Assembly (NCBI GenBank): GCA_035995185.1
Contig: DASYKT010000031.1
Span: forward strand, 124,001 to 188,000
Direction of reading: 5' to 3'
Length of the DNA stretch: 64,000 nt
Source of the DNA: DASYKT01 sp035995185
Lineage (GTDB): Bacteria; Acidobacteriota; Blastocatellia; Pyrinomonadales; Pyrinomonadaceae
The notes under the pieces were generated by a model. The model made no database searches. It saw only the letters and a list, made by a program, of their open reading frames with translations, and had not been told where the DNA came from. Of the stretch, positions 49,407 through 57,903 are shown piece by piece; the stretch's first letter is position 1; every line of letters starts with the position of its first letter. Both the position numbers and the translations under genes were made by a program.

Positions 49407-50753
49407 ATGGCCGACAATAGTTTACCACCATCTGTAAAGCCCGACCTGATCGGCGGGCATTTTCGCACGTTCAGAAAAGACCCGACCGCTTTTCTGACGC
49501 GGATGGCGGCGCTCGGCGATGTCACTACGTTCCGGATGGGATCGATGCCGGCGTATTTTGTGAATCATCCCGACCTGGTGCGTGACGTGCTGGTGGTGAA
49601 CGCTCACAAGTTTCATAAAGGCCGCGCCCTAAAACGCGCCAAGAATCTGCTGGGCGAGGGACTGCTGACCAGCGAAGAAGATTTTCATCTTCGCCAGCGG
49701 CGGCTGGTGCAGCCTGCTTTTCACAAACAGCGCATCGTCTCTTATACCGAGGCGATGACGGCCTATGCCGAGCGAATGGCCGGTGAATGGCAGGACGCCA
49801 AAAATGAAGGGGTGCGTGACATCGATCATGAGATGATGCGGCTGACGCTGCAGATCGTGGCTAAAACGCTCTTTAGCGCCGATATCACGGACGAGACGGA
49901 CGAGGTCGGCGCGGCGATGACCACCATCGTTAATCTTTTTAATTTTTTGCTGCTGCCTTTTTCGGAAATACTCGAGAAACTGCCGATCCCGCATTCGATC
50001 CATTTTCGCCGCGCCAAAGCAAAGCTTGACGAAATAATTTACGGCTTTATCAACGAACGCCGGGCAAGCGGCGAGGACAAGGGCGATCTGCTCTCGATGC
50101 TGTTGCTTTCGCAGGACGAAGAAAGCGGCAGCGGGATGAGCGACGTGCAGGTGCATGACGAATGTCTGACGCTTTTTATGGCCGGGCACGAAACCACCGC
50201 TAATCTGTTGACGTGGACCTGGTATCTGCTTTCGCAAAATCCGGAGGCGGAAAGAAAGTTACACGAAGAACTGGACCGCGTTTTACAGGACCACGTGCCT
50301 ACATTTGAAGACCTGCCGAATTTAAAATACGCCGAAGCGGTTATTGCGGAATCGATGCGGTTGTACCCGCCGGCGTGGGTCGTCGGGCGGCTGGCGGTCG
50401 AAGAGCACGAGTTTAACGGCTATAAAGTTGCGCCGCGTTCGCTGGTGCTGGTGAGTGAGTATGTGATGCATCGCGACCCGCGTTACTGGGAGAATGCCGG
50501 TGAATTTAAACCCGAACGCTGGGAAACATTGAGTATAAAAGAAGCTTCGCAGCGGTATATTTATTTCCCATTCGGCGGCGGCGTGCGGCGCTGCATCGGC
50601 GAACAGTTTGCCTGGACGGAAGGAATTTTGCTGCTCGCCACGCTCGCCCGCAAATGGAAATTAAGATTGCAGCCTGAGCAGAAAATAGGCCTCAAACCGC
50701 AGATAACCCTCCGACCGAAATTCGGCATGCGGATGAGAATTGAGAAAAGATAG
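49407..50753 (+). CDS. cytochrome P450
   Basis: This 448-aa soluble haem monooxygenase carries the I-helix motif AGHETTANLL (259-268), the K-helix ExxR (Glu315-x-x-Arg318 in ESMRLYPPAW) and the haem-binding loop FPFGGGVRRCIGEQFA with Cys396 as ligand. The sequence is of the bacterial CYP102/CYP4-like type, without a fused reductase or ferredoxin. No redox-partner gene is adjacent, so electrons must come from elsewhere. Likely substrates are fatty acids or terpenoids, but none is indicated by the neighbourhood. Confidence 0.96.
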   Translation: MADNSLPPSVKPDLIGGHFRTFRKDPTAFLTRMAALGDVTTFRMGSMPAYFVNHPDLVRDVLVVNAHKFHKGRALKRAKNLLGEGLLTSEEDFHLRQRRLVQPAFHKQRIVSYTEAMTAYAERMAGEWQDAKNEGVRDIDHEMMRLTLQIVAKTLFSADITDETDEVGAAMTTIVNLFNFLLLPFSEILEKLPIPHSIHFRRAKAKLDEIIYGFINERRASGEDKGDLLSMLLLSQDEESGSGMSDVQVHDECLTLFMAGHETTANLLTWTWYLLSQNPEAERKLHEELDRVLQDHVPTFEDLPNLKYAEAVIAESMRLYPPAWVVGRLAVEEHEFNGYKVAPRSLVLVSEYVMHRDPRYWENAGEFKPERWETLSIKEASQRYIYFPFGGGVRRCIGEQFAWTEGILLLATLARKWKLRLQPEQKIGLKPQITLRPKFGMRMRIEKR

Positions 50754-50763
50754 GCACACAAAA

Positions 50764-51095
50764 TTACAAGCCCAACATTTTCTTAATTTCTGCATCTACA
50801 ATTTTCATTTGCTCGGCTGATATATTTCCGAGTTTCTTTATTACACGATTTTTATCGATCGCGCGCATATGAAAGATCATTATTACAGACGGCCGGGTTA
50901 ATCCGTTTTCATTAGTTGGTTCAAGTTTGATCGTGAAAGAAAAACGAAGAGCGTTTAGATTAGATGTTATAGGAGCAACCATCAGCATCGGTTCGCCAGT
51001 CAGTGCGGTTTGAACCGCTAAAGCAGGCGGGTGCCCACTTGTTCTTTTTTATCACTGGCAGGCAGGCTGACGAGTAGGAGATCGCCACGGGCCAT
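50764..51095 (-). pseudogene. MazF/PemK-like toxin, disrupted by a 1-base deletion
   Basis: The ATG at 51095 opens MARGDLLLVSLPASDKKEQVGTR, then the frame meets a TAG after GTRLL. Shifting by one base near 51025-51035 restores GTRPALAVQTALTGEPMLMVAP and runs on through ITSNLNALRFSFTIKLEPTN to the stop at 50764, as in MazF-type toxins. The total length (332 nt) is one short of a whole number of codons. The likely event is loss of one C from a CC pair. The antitoxin gene lies 9 nt upstream. Confidence 0.75.
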
Positions 51096-51104
51096 ATTTG
51101 ATCC

Positions 51105-51305
51105 TCAAATCTCTTTTTCAACTTTCAGCAGATCTTCATCATTGGCAGCTTCCCACGAGAGAAATTCATCTTCCAGTTTTTGATCTATCAGAGTTACTTT
51201 TGCGACCGGATTACCATTTTCTTCGATGACTATGTCATCGCCATTTTGCACAAGTGCCACAACGGTATGAATAGAAACGTCATTTATGCTGACTGTTTTT
51301 GTCAT
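51105..51305 (-). CDS. Phd/YefM-like antitoxin
   Basis: This 66-aa protein has the Phd/YefM N-terminal fold (TKTVSINDVSIHTVVALVQNGDDIVIEENGNPVAKVTLI) and an acidic, flexible C-terminus (DEFLSWEAANDEDLLKVEKEI), the part that normally binds the toxin. It is followed by the mazF-like reading frame 9 nt away. It may be all that works of the locus, since the toxin frame is broken. Confidence 0.75.
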   Translation of the reverse strand: MTKTVSINDVSIHTVVALVQNGDDIVIEENGNPVAKVTLIDQKLEDEFLSWEAANDEDLLKVEKEI

Positions 51306-51361
51306 AACCTTACCTCAAGTGATTTTAGCACTAAATTGAGAGATTTCGGCCACGCCAGTCA

Positions 51362-52648
51362 TTAGATCCCACGAATTTCAGCAAAATTCGTTGTATGTGA
51401 ACCGGCTTTATTTACATCGGATTTGCCATACCAGCTCTCTTTTCTTTTTCTGATCTCTTTTTCCTTGAGCGCGTTAAAAAAACGGAGCGTGTCGCGTCCC
51501 CAGCGGCGGTTCATTTTGTCCACCACGTTCATCAGGTTGTGCATCCGGCGGCAGTATTCTTCATCCAGCAGGCGCGCGTTTGCCGCGGTAAAGGGAATCA
51601 GATCGGTGAGGATCACGCCGGCGCGTTTGTACCCGAAAGCCGGATCGTAAATTCGGTCAAGGCAGTCAAAGGCCCAGTGAAGCAATTCAGGGTTGGCGTC
51701 GCTCGGTACGCAGGAAGTATAGGTGGCGGTATTTGAATAATAACCCTTACCGGTTTTAAAGCGGTCGCTGCTGATATGAACGGACAGTGCCCCGGCAGTG
51801 AAACCAAGCTTGCGCATCCGCTCTGCCGCGCGGGTCAAAAAGATCGAAACTGCTTCCTTCAATTCCTGCCTGGTGGACACTATTTTGCCGAACGAGCGCG
51901 AGCAGGTAACGGCCCGCCGCGCGGCCAGCTCGTCGGGCGTGTGGGTCAGCGAATAGCAGGACGTTCCCCGCAGCTCCAGCACGGTTCGCGCGCCCAGCAC
52001 GGAAAGAGTTTTTCGCACCCAGTTCAGATCGGCATTGCGCAGCGCCAGCGCGTTGACGATACCGTGCTGTTTCAATTTTTTGGCACAGCGATGGCCTATG
52101 CCCCACACGGCATCTACCGGAATGCCGGCTAATACATATTCAATATCCGCGTCTCCGGCGTTATAAAGATCGACAATTTCATCGGTCTTTTTTCCCAAAT
52201 AATTAGCGAGTTTTGCCAATGTTTTAGTTTTGGCGAACCCGATCGACACCGGCAAGCCGGTAAATTTTTTGACGCGATCGCGGATCTCTCCCCCGCATTT
52301 TTTTAAGGGCGCGGAAGGCGGCATAAGGAAAAATGCTTCATCGATGGAATAGATCTGGATGTCCGGTGAATAATCCTCTAACAACTCCATCACCCGCGAA
52401 GACATATCTCCGTAAAGTTCGAAATTTGCCGATTTAACAAAGACATTATGTTTTTCGATGATATCTTTGACCTTAAACAACGGTACCGCCATCGCAATTC
52501 CCAACTCTTTTGCTTCCTTGCTGCGGGAAATGATGCAGCCATCATTGTTGGACAATACGACTACCGGGCGATTATGCAGGCGCGCATTAAAAACGCGCTC
52601 GACCGAGGCGTAAAAGTTGTTGCAATCAAGTAGTGCGAATACGGGCAT
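51362..52648 (-). CDS. umuC: DNA polymerase V catalytic subunit UmuC
   Basis: UmuC is a Y-family translesion polymerase active with UmuD' after DNA damage. The ATG at 52648 (MPVFALLDCNNFYASVERVF) is the family's usual start; the frame upstream is unlike it. The protein is 428 aa. It has the palm motif LLDCNNFYASVE, VVLSNNDGCIISRS, YSIDEAFFLM (second acidic cluster), VWGIGHRCAKKL and the DUF4113-like C-terminal region (MNRRWGRDTLRF). umuD lies upstream in the same direction, with a palindromic repeat in between. Confidence 0.95.
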   Translation of the reverse strand: MPVFALLDCNNFYASVERVFNARLHNRPVVVLSNNDGCIISRSKEAKELGIAMAVPLFKVKDIIEKHNVFVKSANFELYGDMSSRVMELLEDYSPDIQIYSIDEAFFLMPPSAPLKKCGGEIRDRVKKFTGLPVSIGFAKTKTLAKLANYLGKKTDEIVDLYNAGDADIEYVLAGIPVDAVWGIGHRCAKKLKQHGIVNALALRNADLNWVRKTLSVLGARTVLELRGTSCYSLTHTPDELAARRAVTCSRSFGKIVSTRQELKEAVSIFLTRAAERMRKLGFTAGALSVHISSDRFKTGKGYYSNTATYTSCVPSDANPELLHWAFDCLDRIYDPAFGYKRAGVILTDLIPFTAANARLLDEEYCRRMHNLMNVVDKMNRRWGRDTLRFFNALKEKEIRKRKESWYGKSDVNKAGSHTTNFAEIRGI

Positions 52649-52650
52649 AT

Positions 52651-52737
52651 GGAGCGCAGACTTTAGTCTGCACAAGTGCGCAGCGTTTGAGAACTTTTAG
52701 GCTGCAAGCAGCCTTTGCAGATTAAAATCTGCGCTCC
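52651..52737. repeat. GGAGCGCAGACTTTAGTCTGCA palindromic repeat inside umuDC
   Basis: The left arm 52651-52672 and right arm 52716-52737 are reverse complements at 20 of 22 positions. An inner hairpin GGCTGC-AAGCAGCC lies at 52700-52713. The repeat fills the gap between umuD and umuC. Confidence 0.85.
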
Positions 52738-52742
52738 GTAAC

Positions 52743-53204
52743 TTAATGTCTCGTGATCGAATACATCACCCGGCCCCAGACCTCAAAATCGGTCTCGGGC
52801 GTGATCTCGATCGGCGGATAAGCCGGATTTCTCGACAGCAGGCGGAATTTGTTCGGTTGTTTCATTTCCAGTTCTTTCACGCACATTTCGTTTTCCACCC
52901 GCGCCACGACGATATCGCCGCTCCGCGCATCGACGGAGCGGTCTACTACCAGGATCGCGCCCGGCTTGATCCCCGCCCCGATCATCGAATCGCCTTCGAC
53001 GCGGATGTAATAGGTCGCCAACGGGTGGGACACCAGTTCCGTGTTGAGATCGATGCGGCCTTCGAGAAAATCATCGGCAGGCGACGGGAATCCGGCGGCG
53101 ACGCGCGAAAGGATCAAAGGCCGCCTCAATTCGCCCGCCAATTCGAGGGGGCGGTCGGCGCCGAAAACCCTTAGATCGCTAAAAATATTTGCTGAAGCGG
53201 CCAT
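52743..53204 (-). CDS. umuD: UmuD-like S24 peptidase
   Basis: This 153-aa protein resembles UmuD: the self-cleavage site is the Ala37-Gly38 bond in RVAAGFPSPADDFLE, followed by the catalytic Ser73 (EGDSM) and Lys110 (CVKELE). After RecA-induced autocleavage it should form UmuD' and join UmuC. It lacks the LexA-type DNA-binding domain. The gene precedes umuC with 94 nt between, filled by a palindrome. No LexA box could be identified with confidence. Confidence 0.93.
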   Translation of the reverse strand: MAASANIFSDLRVFGADRPLELAGELRRPLILSRVAAGFPSPADDFLEGRIDLNTELVSHPLATYYIRVEGDSMIGAGIKPGAILVVDRSVDARSGDIVVARVENEMCVKELEMKQPNKFRLLSRNPAYPPIEITPETDFEVWGRVMYSITRH

Positions 53205-53382
53205 GTTACAATATTTCTTGCCTTCGACAAAATCTCATAGATGACACAAGAGAATAAATATTTAATACCCGCAGCGCCCAAGTGTCAACTAAAAAATTCT
53301 CTTTATAACGGCTTTTCGTCCGGCCTAAAAATCCAAAGGCCTGTTTACACGGTTTAGAGAAAAAGCCCTTTATAATAAAAAA

Positions 53383-54162
53383 GTGATAAGCGAGCAGATC
53401 CAACATCATTACGCCTTCGGCTCAGGCAACGCCGTGGCAAAGCGCAATGTCAGCATTTACCTGCCGCCCGGGTATTTCACTCACCCCGATCAGCGGTTTC
53501 CCACGCTCTATATGCAGGACGGGCAAAATCTCTTTGACCCGGAGACCTCGTTTGCCGGCACGGCGTGGCGGGCCGACGAAACGGCGCAGGGATTGATACA
53601 ACAAAATAAAATTCAGCCTCTGATGATCGTTGCGGTCAGCAACACCGCCGACCGCCTGAGCGAATACACGCCGGTGAGCGCCCGCGGGCGCGGAGGCGGG
53701 GCAGATGAATACGGGCGATTTTTGATCGAGGAATTAAAGCCGTTTATCGACCGCGAATATCGCACGCTGCCGCAGCGCGAATTTACCGGTATCGGCGGTT
53801 CATCGCTCGGCGGGCTTTTTGCGCTGCATATGGGTTTTACGCGGCCTGATATTTTTGGGCGAATTGCGGCGATGTCGCCGAGCATTTGGTGGGCAAACGG
53901 TTTTATCCTGCGCGAAGCCGCCGCCTTGCCGGAAAGGTTGCCGCTGCGAATATGGCTGGACATGGGCCGCCGCGAAGGCCGCTATTTCCTCGCCCAGACC
54001 CGGCAGCTGCAGGACATTCTGCGCAGCAAAGGCTGGCAAAAAAACCGCAAGGCCGCTCTCGCCGATTTTCGCTATCTGGAAGCGCCGAAAGCTCGTCACG
54101 ATGAATATTCCTGGGGCGCTAGATTCGATAAGGTGTTAAAATTCCTGTATCCAAAAATATAA
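53383..54162 (+). CDS. esterase-D-like alpha/beta hydrolase
   Basis: This 259-aa protein begins with GTG and has no signal peptide. It matches the PF00756 esterase group: NVSIYLPPGYFTHPDQRFPTLYMQDGQNLFD, GIGGSSLGGLFALHMGFTRPDIFGRIAAMSPSIWW (Ser in GxSxG), LDMGRREGRY and a C-terminal His in KARHDEYSWG. Members hydrolyse acyl or feruloyl esters or enterobactin; the target here is unknown. A CACAAAGG-type hairpin repeat follows it. Confidence 0.88.
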   Translation: MISEQIQHHYAFGSGNAVAKRNVSIYLPPGYFTHPDQRFPTLYMQDGQNLFDPETSFAGTAWRADETAQGLIQQNKIQPLMIVAVSNTADRLSEYTPVSARGRGGGADEYGRFLIEELKPFIDREYRTLPQREFTGIGGSSLGGLFALHMGFTRPDIFGRIAAMSPSIWWANGFILREAAALPERLPLRIWLDMGRREGRYFLAQTRQLQDILRSKGWQKNRKAALADFRYLEAPKARHDEYSWGARFDKVLKFLYPKI

Positions 54163-54167
54163 TGTCT

Positions 54168-54241
54168 AACCACAAAGGCGCAAAAGAGCACAAAGGAAAA
54201 GATCTTTTTTGATCTCTTTGTGTCCTTCGTGACCTTGTGGT
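54168..54241. repeat. AACCACAAAGG hairpin repeat
   Basis: The left arm AACCACAAAGGCGCAAAAGAGC (54168 on) pairs with GATCTCTTTGTGTCCTTCGTGACCTTGTGGT (54211-54241), loop about 8 nt. It resembles the CACGAA family but with arms in the opposite order. It ends 25 nt before the next gene's ATG. Confidence 0.7.
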
Positions 54242-54266
54242 GAAATGTTTTTTACACCGAAAAATT

Positions 54267-55475
54267 ATGAAGATCAGAATATTGCTATTCATCTTTTTAT
54301 TGACGCTTTCCGTAACTGCGCAAAAGCCTTATTTTCCTTTGGCCGGCAGTTGGGAACGGCGCACAGCTGAGCAGGCTGGTTTTGACGGGACAAAGCTTAA
54401 GGAAGCGATTGATTTTGCCATCGCCAACGAACCGAAGACGTCGAAGGACCTTGAGCTCGCGCATTATCAAATCTTGAGCCGCGAGCCTTTTGGCGATGCT
54501 ATCGGGCCGTTCAAAGAGCGCAGCGGTTCGGTCGGAATGATCGTGCGCAACGGTTACGTCATTGCGGAGTGGGGCGACACCCGGCGGGTGGACATGACCT
54601 TTAGCGTGACGAAGAGTTTTCTTTCGGCGACGGTCGGTATAGCCTTTGGCCGCAAAATGATCCGCAGCCTGCAAGACCCGGTGCTGGGTTATGAAGCGCC
54701 CACATTTGCCTACGACCCGAATACAAAATTCGGCGACGCGGGCAAACTCGGCAGCTCGCGCCTGATCGAACTTTTCAGCACTGAGCATAACCGCAAGATC
54801 ACCTGGGAGCATCTGCTGCGGCAGACCAGCGATTGGGAAGGCACGCTGTGGGGCAAGCCGGACTGGGCCGACCGCCCGGAAAAAGACGTGAACACGTGGC
54901 TCACCCGCAAACGGAACGAACCGGGCACCGTTTATAAATACAACGATGTGCGGGTGAATGTGCTGGCGCTGGCGGCGCTAAATGTCTGGCGCCGTCCGCT
55001 GCCGCAGGTGCTGAAGGAAAATTTGATGGATGAGATCGGCGCGTCGGATTCGTGGCGCTGGTTTGGATATGAAAATTCCTGGGTCGTAATTGACGGTCAG
55101 ATCGTGCAATCCGTAAGCGGCGGCGGCCACTGGGGCGGGGGCATGTTCATCTCTGCGCAGGACATGGCGCGGTTCGGGCTGCTCACGGCGCGCGGAGGTA
55201 AGTGGCGCGATAAACAGATACTGCCGGAAGAATTTGTACGACAAGCGAAAACACCCGGCCCCGCCAATGACACTTACGGTTTTATGAACTGGTTTCTCAA
55301 CACCGGGCATAAGCTCTACCCGAGCGCGCCCGTCGCCGTCATCACCCATATCGGCAGCGGCACTAACATCATTTACGCCGACCCGGAAAACGACATCGTA
55401 ATGGTCGTGCGCTGGATAGAAAACGACAAGATCACTGAATTTGTCGAGAAAGTTTATGCGAGTTTGAAGAAATAG
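54267..55475 (+). CDS. beta-lactamase-fold serine hydrolase, secreted
   Basis: The ATG at 54267 gives a signal peptide (MKIRILLFIFLLTLSVTAQ) and a 402-aa protein; the upstream frame passes through the hairpin repeat. The class-C/PBP4-like motifs are SVTK (Ser113, Lys116), YND (Tyr225, replacing YxN) and HIG near the end (ITHIGSGTNI, in place of KTG). This is the beta-lactamase-related group, which includes esterases and D-aminopeptidases. A true penicillinase role is not indicated. Confidence 0.88.
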   Translation: MKIRILLFIFLLTLSVTAQKPYFPLAGSWERRTAEQAGFDGTKLKEAIDFAIANEPKTSKDLELAHYQILSREPFGDAIGPFKERSGSVGMIVRNGYVIAEWGDTRRVDMTFSVTKSFLSATVGIAFGRKMIRSLQDPVLGYEAPTFAYDPNTKFGDAGKLGSSRLIELFSTEHNRKITWEHLLRQTSDWEGTLWGKPDWADRPEKDVNTWLTRKRNEPGTVYKYNDVRVNVLALAALNVWRRPLPQVLKENLMDEIGASDSWRWFGYENSWVVIDGQIVQSVSGGGHWGGGMFISAQDMARFGLLTARGGKWRDKQILPEEFVRQAKTPGPANDTYGFMNWFLNTGHKLYPSAPVAVITHIGSGTNIIYADPENDIVMVVRWIENDKITEFVEKVYASLKK

Positions 55476-55509
55476 TGCTTACGCGACGAAGATAGCCTGT
55501 CTAAAAACA

Positions 55510-55845
55510 TTATTTTTGCTGGAGAATTTCTATTACTTTTTTAGTTATTTCTGCAATTTTACTGTCGGTCACTACAGCTACACGTCTAAACACTAAGCTT
55601 TCGTGGCCGGTGAATATCTTTTCCCGGCCGAGCATAACTAATTTGACGAAGTGAGCCTCGACGAAATCATCATCAGTTATTTCAATGGCTTTATCATCGA
55701 TATGGGAATTGCTTGTTATTTGGCACAATATCCAATCTTCTTTCGAAGCAGAAGCCAGGATGATCGCGGGTCGTAGTTTTGTTTGTGACAGATCGGAAAA
55801 CGGAAAATTCACTAGCACGATGGAAGCGCGTCCAAGTGTCGCCAT
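55510..55845 (-). CDS. PemK/MazF-family toxin (mRNA interferase)
   Basis: This 111-aa protein has the MazF-type opening GRASIVLVNFPFSDLSQTKLRPAIIL, then the loop QITSNSHI and EAHFVKLVMLGREKIFTGHESLVFR. These endoribonucleases cleave mRNA and are held by the partner antitoxin. The gene overlaps its antitoxin by 34 nt, the usual arrangement. It is intact, unlike the locus at 51.0 kb. Confidence 0.88.
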   Translation of the reverse strand: MATLGRASIVLVNFPFSDLSQTKLRPAIILASASKEDWILCQITSNSHIDDKAIEITDDDFVEAHFVKLVMLGREKIFTGHESLVFRRVAVVTDSKIAEITKKVIEILQQK

Positions 55846-56030
55846 GCCTTATCCTCCTCCTCAGAATCCCAGTCTTTAGCCAGCGAGGTTTCTGATAGAA
55901 GCGCGGTCTCAATATCTGCTCCGTTGACGGATTCTTCCGTTAAATTTAAGACAAATTGATAGACGATCTCTAATTTATCTTCCGATAGAGATTCAAGTTT
56001 GTTATCTATATCTTTGACGGTAATACCCAT
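55812..56030 (-). CDS. antitoxin of the PemK/MazF-type pair
   Basis: This 72-aa, mostly acidic helical protein (MGITVKDIDNKLESLSEDKLEI, VYQFVLNLTEESVNG, EEEDKAWRHLDALPSC) precedes and overlaps the toxin gene. It resembles DUF2281-type small antitoxins in length and composition, but the DNA-binding motif is not obvious. Assignment rests mainly on position. Confidence 0.7.
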   Translation of the reverse strand: MGITVKDIDNKLESLSEDKLEIVYQFVLNLTEESVNGADIETALLSETSLAKDWDSEEEDKAWRHLDALPSC

Positions 56031-56076
56031 AACGTCCTTATTATATCAAAGCTTTTTAAAGCATACCCGTTCTTTT

Positions 56077-57762
56077 TTAAGGCGTGATCAGTGCTTTGAC
56101 CGCCATTTTTGCCAGCTTCCACATTTTTCCCCAATCGATATCGCCATCGGTGTCTTTGCCGGTCAGCTTGTCGAGAATGAGCTGGCGGAACTGTTTGCCT
56201 TCGCGGCGCAGGGTAAATTCCTTGGCGAAAGGTTTGGCGGTTTCAAAGAAATTAAATTCCGGGTCGATACGGATGCCGATGCCTTCGAGCGTCATCAGTG
56301 CGCGCATGATGTAGGTGAAATTCGACGGCAGGCGGAACGGGTAATCGTACATCACATCCGCCAGTTCGTAGGTGAGTTCTTTGAAATTAACCTCTTTAAA
56401 TTTCAAATTCAGATAATGCTCGAACAGGCGCTCGACGATGGGTTTGACCATGTGCGGATCGACGCCGGGTTTCAAGAAATCCAGCTCGATCAGGTCCTGC
56501 GCAATGCCGGCCGGATCTTTGGAGACAACGTGGAAAAACGCGTCGATCATTTTCGACTGCAATTTCGGCGTGATGCGCCCGACCATACCAAAATCAAAAA
56601 ATGCCAGTCGCCCGTCGTCCATCACCAGCAAATTGCCGGGGTGCGGATCGGCGTGAAAAAAGCCGTCTTCGAGCAGCTGTTTCAGATAAGTTTTGATCAA
56701 CAGCCGGTTCGTGTTCGCTGCCGAAAGGCTTTTGGCTGCCAGAAGCTCGGTTTCGATGACCTTGGTCCCGCGAATAAATTCCAGCGTCAGGACCTTCTTG
56801 CTGGTGTGCGACCAGTAGATCGTGGGCACATAAATATTCTGCCAGCTTTTGAAATTATCGCGAAAGCGTTCGGCGTTGCGGCCTTCCTGGGCGTAATCCA
56901 TCTCTTCCTGGATGGTCTCTTCAAATTCGCGCAGCATTCCGGCCCAGTCGGCGTTTTCGTTAAGCTTGGGAAAACGCGCGGCGTAGCCGGCGATCTTTTG
57001 CAGCAGGTGAATATCGCCCTGAATCATCGCCGCCAGGTGCGGGCGCTGCACTTTTACCGCAACTTCTTCACCCGAATACAGACGCGCGCGATAAACCTGT
57101 CCCAGCGAAGCGGCCGCGATCGGCTCAACATCAAATTCGAGAAATGCTTCCTTCAGCGTGCGCTTTAATTCTTTTTCGATCCGGGCGTGGGCTTCGGCGT
57201 TATCGAAAGGCGGAACCTCGTCCTGCAGCGTGCCGAGTTCTTTGACGAAATTGAGCGGCAAAAGATCGGCGCGCGTGCCTAAGGATTGCCCGATCTTGAT
57301 AAAGGTAGGCCCGAGCTTGATCAGGTTGTCTTTTAGCCAGACGGCCTGTTTTTGCTGTACTTCTTCTTTGTGTGAGCCGCGATAGACGAACCAGCTCGTC
57401 AGCCGCACGCTTTTGTCAAAAAACCAGCTGCCGATGCCATTAAGCCGCACCTGCATAACAGCCAGCGGGCCCAGTTGCCGGGCTTTTTCCAGGCGCTGAC
57501 TGGCAAACCGGCGCATGTGTTCGTGGTGTAGGTCGTACCTGTCGAGGTAGAGATAGAGCGAAAGCAGCCCGATCACGCGCGAAACCTTAAACAGCCGCCA
57601 CCAGCCGCGAAGGCCCTGGTAACTCCGGGCTAAAGCCGCGTCTTCAGCGGTTTCCGTGGCCGGCTCAATCGGAGCTAAAGCATTGTGCCCATTGCCGTTC
57701 GGAGCAATCGGTTCAATTTTGCTTTCCCGCACTATCAGCCCCTGGCCGCTTTCTTCCGTCAT
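56077..57762 (-). CDS. ABC1/UbiB-family kinase-like protein
   Basis: The ATG at 57762 (MTEESGQGLIV) is chosen because an upstream frame would overlap the divergent S41 gene. The 561-aa protein has the ABC1-specific motif KIGQSLGTRADLLP (KxGQ), EPIAAASLGQVYRA, AVKVQRP (ATP-binding Lys), GFFHADPHPGNLLV and FFDFGMVG (metal-binding DFG). Such proteins support ubiquinone and lipid metabolism or unknown processes. Two C-terminal helical stretches are weakly hydrophobic. The gene is single and adjacent to the toxin pair. Confidence 0.93.
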   Translation of the reverse strand: MTEESGQGLIVRESKIEPIAPNGNGHNALAPIEPATETAEDAALARSYQGLRGWWRLFKVSRVIGLLSLYLYLDRYDLHHEHMRRFASQRLEKARQLGPLAVMQVRLNGIGSWFFDKSVRLTSWFVYRGSHKEEVQQKQAVWLKDNLIKLGPTFIKIGQSLGTRADLLPLNFVKELGTLQDEVPPFDNAEAHARIEKELKRTLKEAFLEFDVEPIAAASLGQVYRARLYSGEEVAVKVQRPHLAAMIQGDIHLLQKIAGYAARFPKLNENADWAGMLREFEETIQEEMDYAQEGRNAERFRDNFKSWQNIYVPTIYWSHTSKKVLTLEFIRGTKVIETELLAAKSLSAANTNRLLIKTYLKQLLEDGFFHADPHPGNLLVMDDGRLAFFDFGMVGRITPKLQSKMIDAFFHVVSKDPAGIAQDLIELDFLKPGVDPHMVKPIVERLFEHYLNLKFKEVNFKELTYELADVMYDYPFRLPSNFTYIMRALMTLEGIGIRIDPEFNFFETAKPFAKEFTLRREGKQFRQLILDKLTGKDTDGDIDWGKMWKLAKMAVKALITP

Positions 57763-57903
57763 TGTGTCTGTACCTGTAAACATATTAACAAATCCGTTAT
57801 ATGAACGTATTTTGATGGGGGAATGTTTGGGAAAGTTTGTCGGAATCCGGCAAATAAGGAGCGCTGTCACAAAAACCTCCGGCGGCGGTGTATTAGATTT
57901 ACA

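Noticed and set aside
53205..53382. LexA operator upstream of umuD
   Set aside because: No sequence close enough to a known LexA box was found; the operator for this lineage is not known to me.
55999..57168. 389-aa ORF on the plus strand
   Set aside because: It is antisense to the well-supported ABC1/UbiB gene and has no domain of its own.
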